This document shows positions 40,798 to 41,511 of a stretch of 41,511 nucleotides of DNA, piece after piece. The stretch is from Methanomassiliicoccaceae archaeon UBA370. Lineage in GTDB: Archaea; Thermoplasmatota; Thermoplasmata; Methanomassiliicoccales; Methanomethylophilaceae. The notes under the pieces were generated by a model. The model searched no databases. It saw only the letters and a program-made list of their open reading frames with translations, and was not told where the DNA came from. The stretch is taken from contig DAUY01000006.1 in NCBI GenBank assembly GCA_002505345.1, forward strand, positions 1-41,511. Reading direction: 5' to 3'. Made by a program: the position numbers and the translations under genes. How positions within the stretch are numbered: position 1 is the stretch's first letter; every line of letters starts with the position of its first letter.

Positions 40798-41283
40798 TCA
40801 TCTGCCGAGGATGACAGCGACGAACTCTTCCACGATCTTCTGCCATCCGTCTTCGAGCGGTCCCTTCAGGTTTTCGGGTTTGACGAATACCCTCATTTCG
40901 GCCACCTTCGCCATCTCCTTGGACTTGAGAGTCTCATCTATCATAGGTATGGTGCGACGCCATTTCTCCAGCTCCTCTTCGGATGGCATTTTGCCCGTCT
41001 TCTTGTCTGGCGCCGCCCCGCTGAACGTGCCGAAGACCGCATATTTCGTCCCCGGCGGCAATTCCAACTTCTTGACGAAACGCATAATGCCCCTGGTAGC
41101 CTTACCGAAATGCGTCGGGGACCCGAAGACATACAGGTCGGCACGAGGCAGGTTCTTGGAGCTCGCTTCCCTGACGTGATGTATGTTGACGTGGCTGCCC
41201 TTCGTCTCGGCGAGCCTCTTGAACTCCTCTGCCACCTTGGTTCCGTTCCCGTATTTAGAATCGTGATAAAGTTCGATGTCCAT
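40798..41283 (-). CDS. Flavodoxin-like protein
   Basis: A 161-residue flavodoxin-fold protein. The FMN phosphate loop is HDSKYGNGTKVAEEF (residues 7-21), followed by YVFGSPTHFGKATRG and AVFGTFSGAAPDKK, where flavodoxins contact the isoalloxazine ring. It is probably an electron carrier or an FMN-dependent enzyme; its partner is unknown. The ATG at 41283 has GGGGGT ahead. An upstream in-frame start would add seven unconserved residues. Confidence 0.85.
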   Translation of the reverse strand: MDIELYHDSKYGNGTKVAEEFKRLAETKGSHVNIHHVREASSKNLPRADLYVFGSPTHFGKATRGIMRFVKKLELPPGTKYAVFGTFSGAAPDKKTGKMPSEEELEKWRRTIPMIDETLKSKEMAKVAEMRVFVKPENLKGPLEDGWQKIVEEFVAVILGR

Positions 41284-41490
41284 TCCGATACCCCCGGAAA
41301 ACATATCGCAATGACCTCATATTAATAGTCGTTTAATCCCCGCTTGACACACGGAAAATAAAGAAATCGTCTCGGCTCCACATAGCGTGATGCCGTTATA
41401 TGATCCAGGAAGGTCAAAGAAAAAATGAACGCACGAGAGACGAGAAATGAAAATCGGCAACCGTCCAGAACACGGAGGATGCACTTAAGG

Positions 41491-41511
41491 AAAAGACCGC
41501 CCAATTAAAAT
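41491..41511. repeat. Terminal inverted repeat, right copy
   Basis: Exact reverse complement of bases 1-21. The 207 bases between the flavodoxin gene and this end hold no convincing gene, apart from a probable TATA region for the flavodoxin near 41320. Confidence 0.9.

Noticed and set aside
41322..41504. 60-codon frame at the right end
   Set aside because: It begins next to the terminal repeat, has no conserved look and overlaps the probable flavodoxin promoter.
1..41511. Whole window as a transposon or integrated element because of the terminal inverted repeats
   Set aside because: The genes are core housekeeping genes, there is no transposase, integrase or attachment site, and the repeat length fits an assembly k-mer.
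1..41511. CRISPR arrays, insertion sequences, or genes needing pyrrolysine read-through
   Set aside because: I saw no regularly spaced direct repeats of CRISPR type, no transposase, and no gene whose continuation after an in-frame TAG is supported by homology.

Overview
The window looks like an archaeal chromosome segment from the Thermoplasmatota, most likely a methylotrophic methanogen of the order Methanomassiliicoccales. This is inferred from gene content; no methanogenesis gene lies in the window. Archaeal markers are both subunits of DNA topoisomerase VI, a class I lysyl-tRNA synthetase, archaeosine synthase ArcS, Sec61-beta, a four-subunit pyruvate:ferredoxin oxidoreductase, a DRG-type GTPase, an UPF0200 kinase-like protein and PyrB/PyrI. 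The 5S rRNA gene stands alone with its own TATA box, as in Thermoplasmatota with unlinked rRNA genes. Of the 42 protein genes longer than 56 codons or clearly recognised, 38 end in TGA, 4 in TAA and none in TAG, which fits a pyrrolysine-using lineage.

Layout. 1-2.3 kb: a small Cys-containing protein and the ammonium transporter/P-II pair amt-glnK behind two operator-like palindromes. 2.4-5.8 kb: a DUF368 lipid-phosphate translocase, a Sel1-repeat protein with a coupled 55-residue small gene, and ArcS. 5.9-8.9 kb: a tightly coupled run pyrB-pyrI-UPF0200-small TBP-like protein, then a DUF92 membrane protein. 8.9-10.1 kb: lone 5S rRNA and a pair of small membrane proteins. 10.1-15.7 kb: porCDAB, divergent from phosphoenolpyruvate synthase ppsA. 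Together they run acetyl-CoA to pyruvate to PEP, and they share an intergenic region with helically phased repeats. 15.7-16.8 kb: a CBS/ParB-like protein and tRNA-Asp(GTC). 16.8-19.8 kb: a first BtuCDF/FecBCD-type ABC importer. 19.9-29.6 kb: panD, RNase HI, hisS, DRG GTPase, a zinc-ribbon membrane protein, top6B-top6A, lysS and secG. 29.6-34.3 kb: a CPA2 antiporter, a 579-residue acidic disordered protein, a NikR-like regulator and a TerC protein. 34.3-40.2 kb: a second, unusual ABC import locus. 40.3-41.3 kb: a FluC/CrcB fluoride channel and a flavodoxin.

The most striking system is the second import locus (34283-40174). A membrane-anchored protein with two tandem DUF4430-like (transcobalamin-C-terminal-like) domains is followed by a BtuF-type binding protein carrying an extra N-terminal DUF4430-like domain. 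Next comes a 959-residue protein that fuses a signal peptide, a DUF4430-like domain, a PQQ-type beta-propeller, a membrane helix and a complete FecCD/BtuC permease in one chain. The ATPase comes last. The likely ligand is a corrinoid or another metal chelate; this is inferred. The window ends in a perfect 21-bp inverted terminal repeat, which I read as an assembly or repeat boundary rather than a mobile element.
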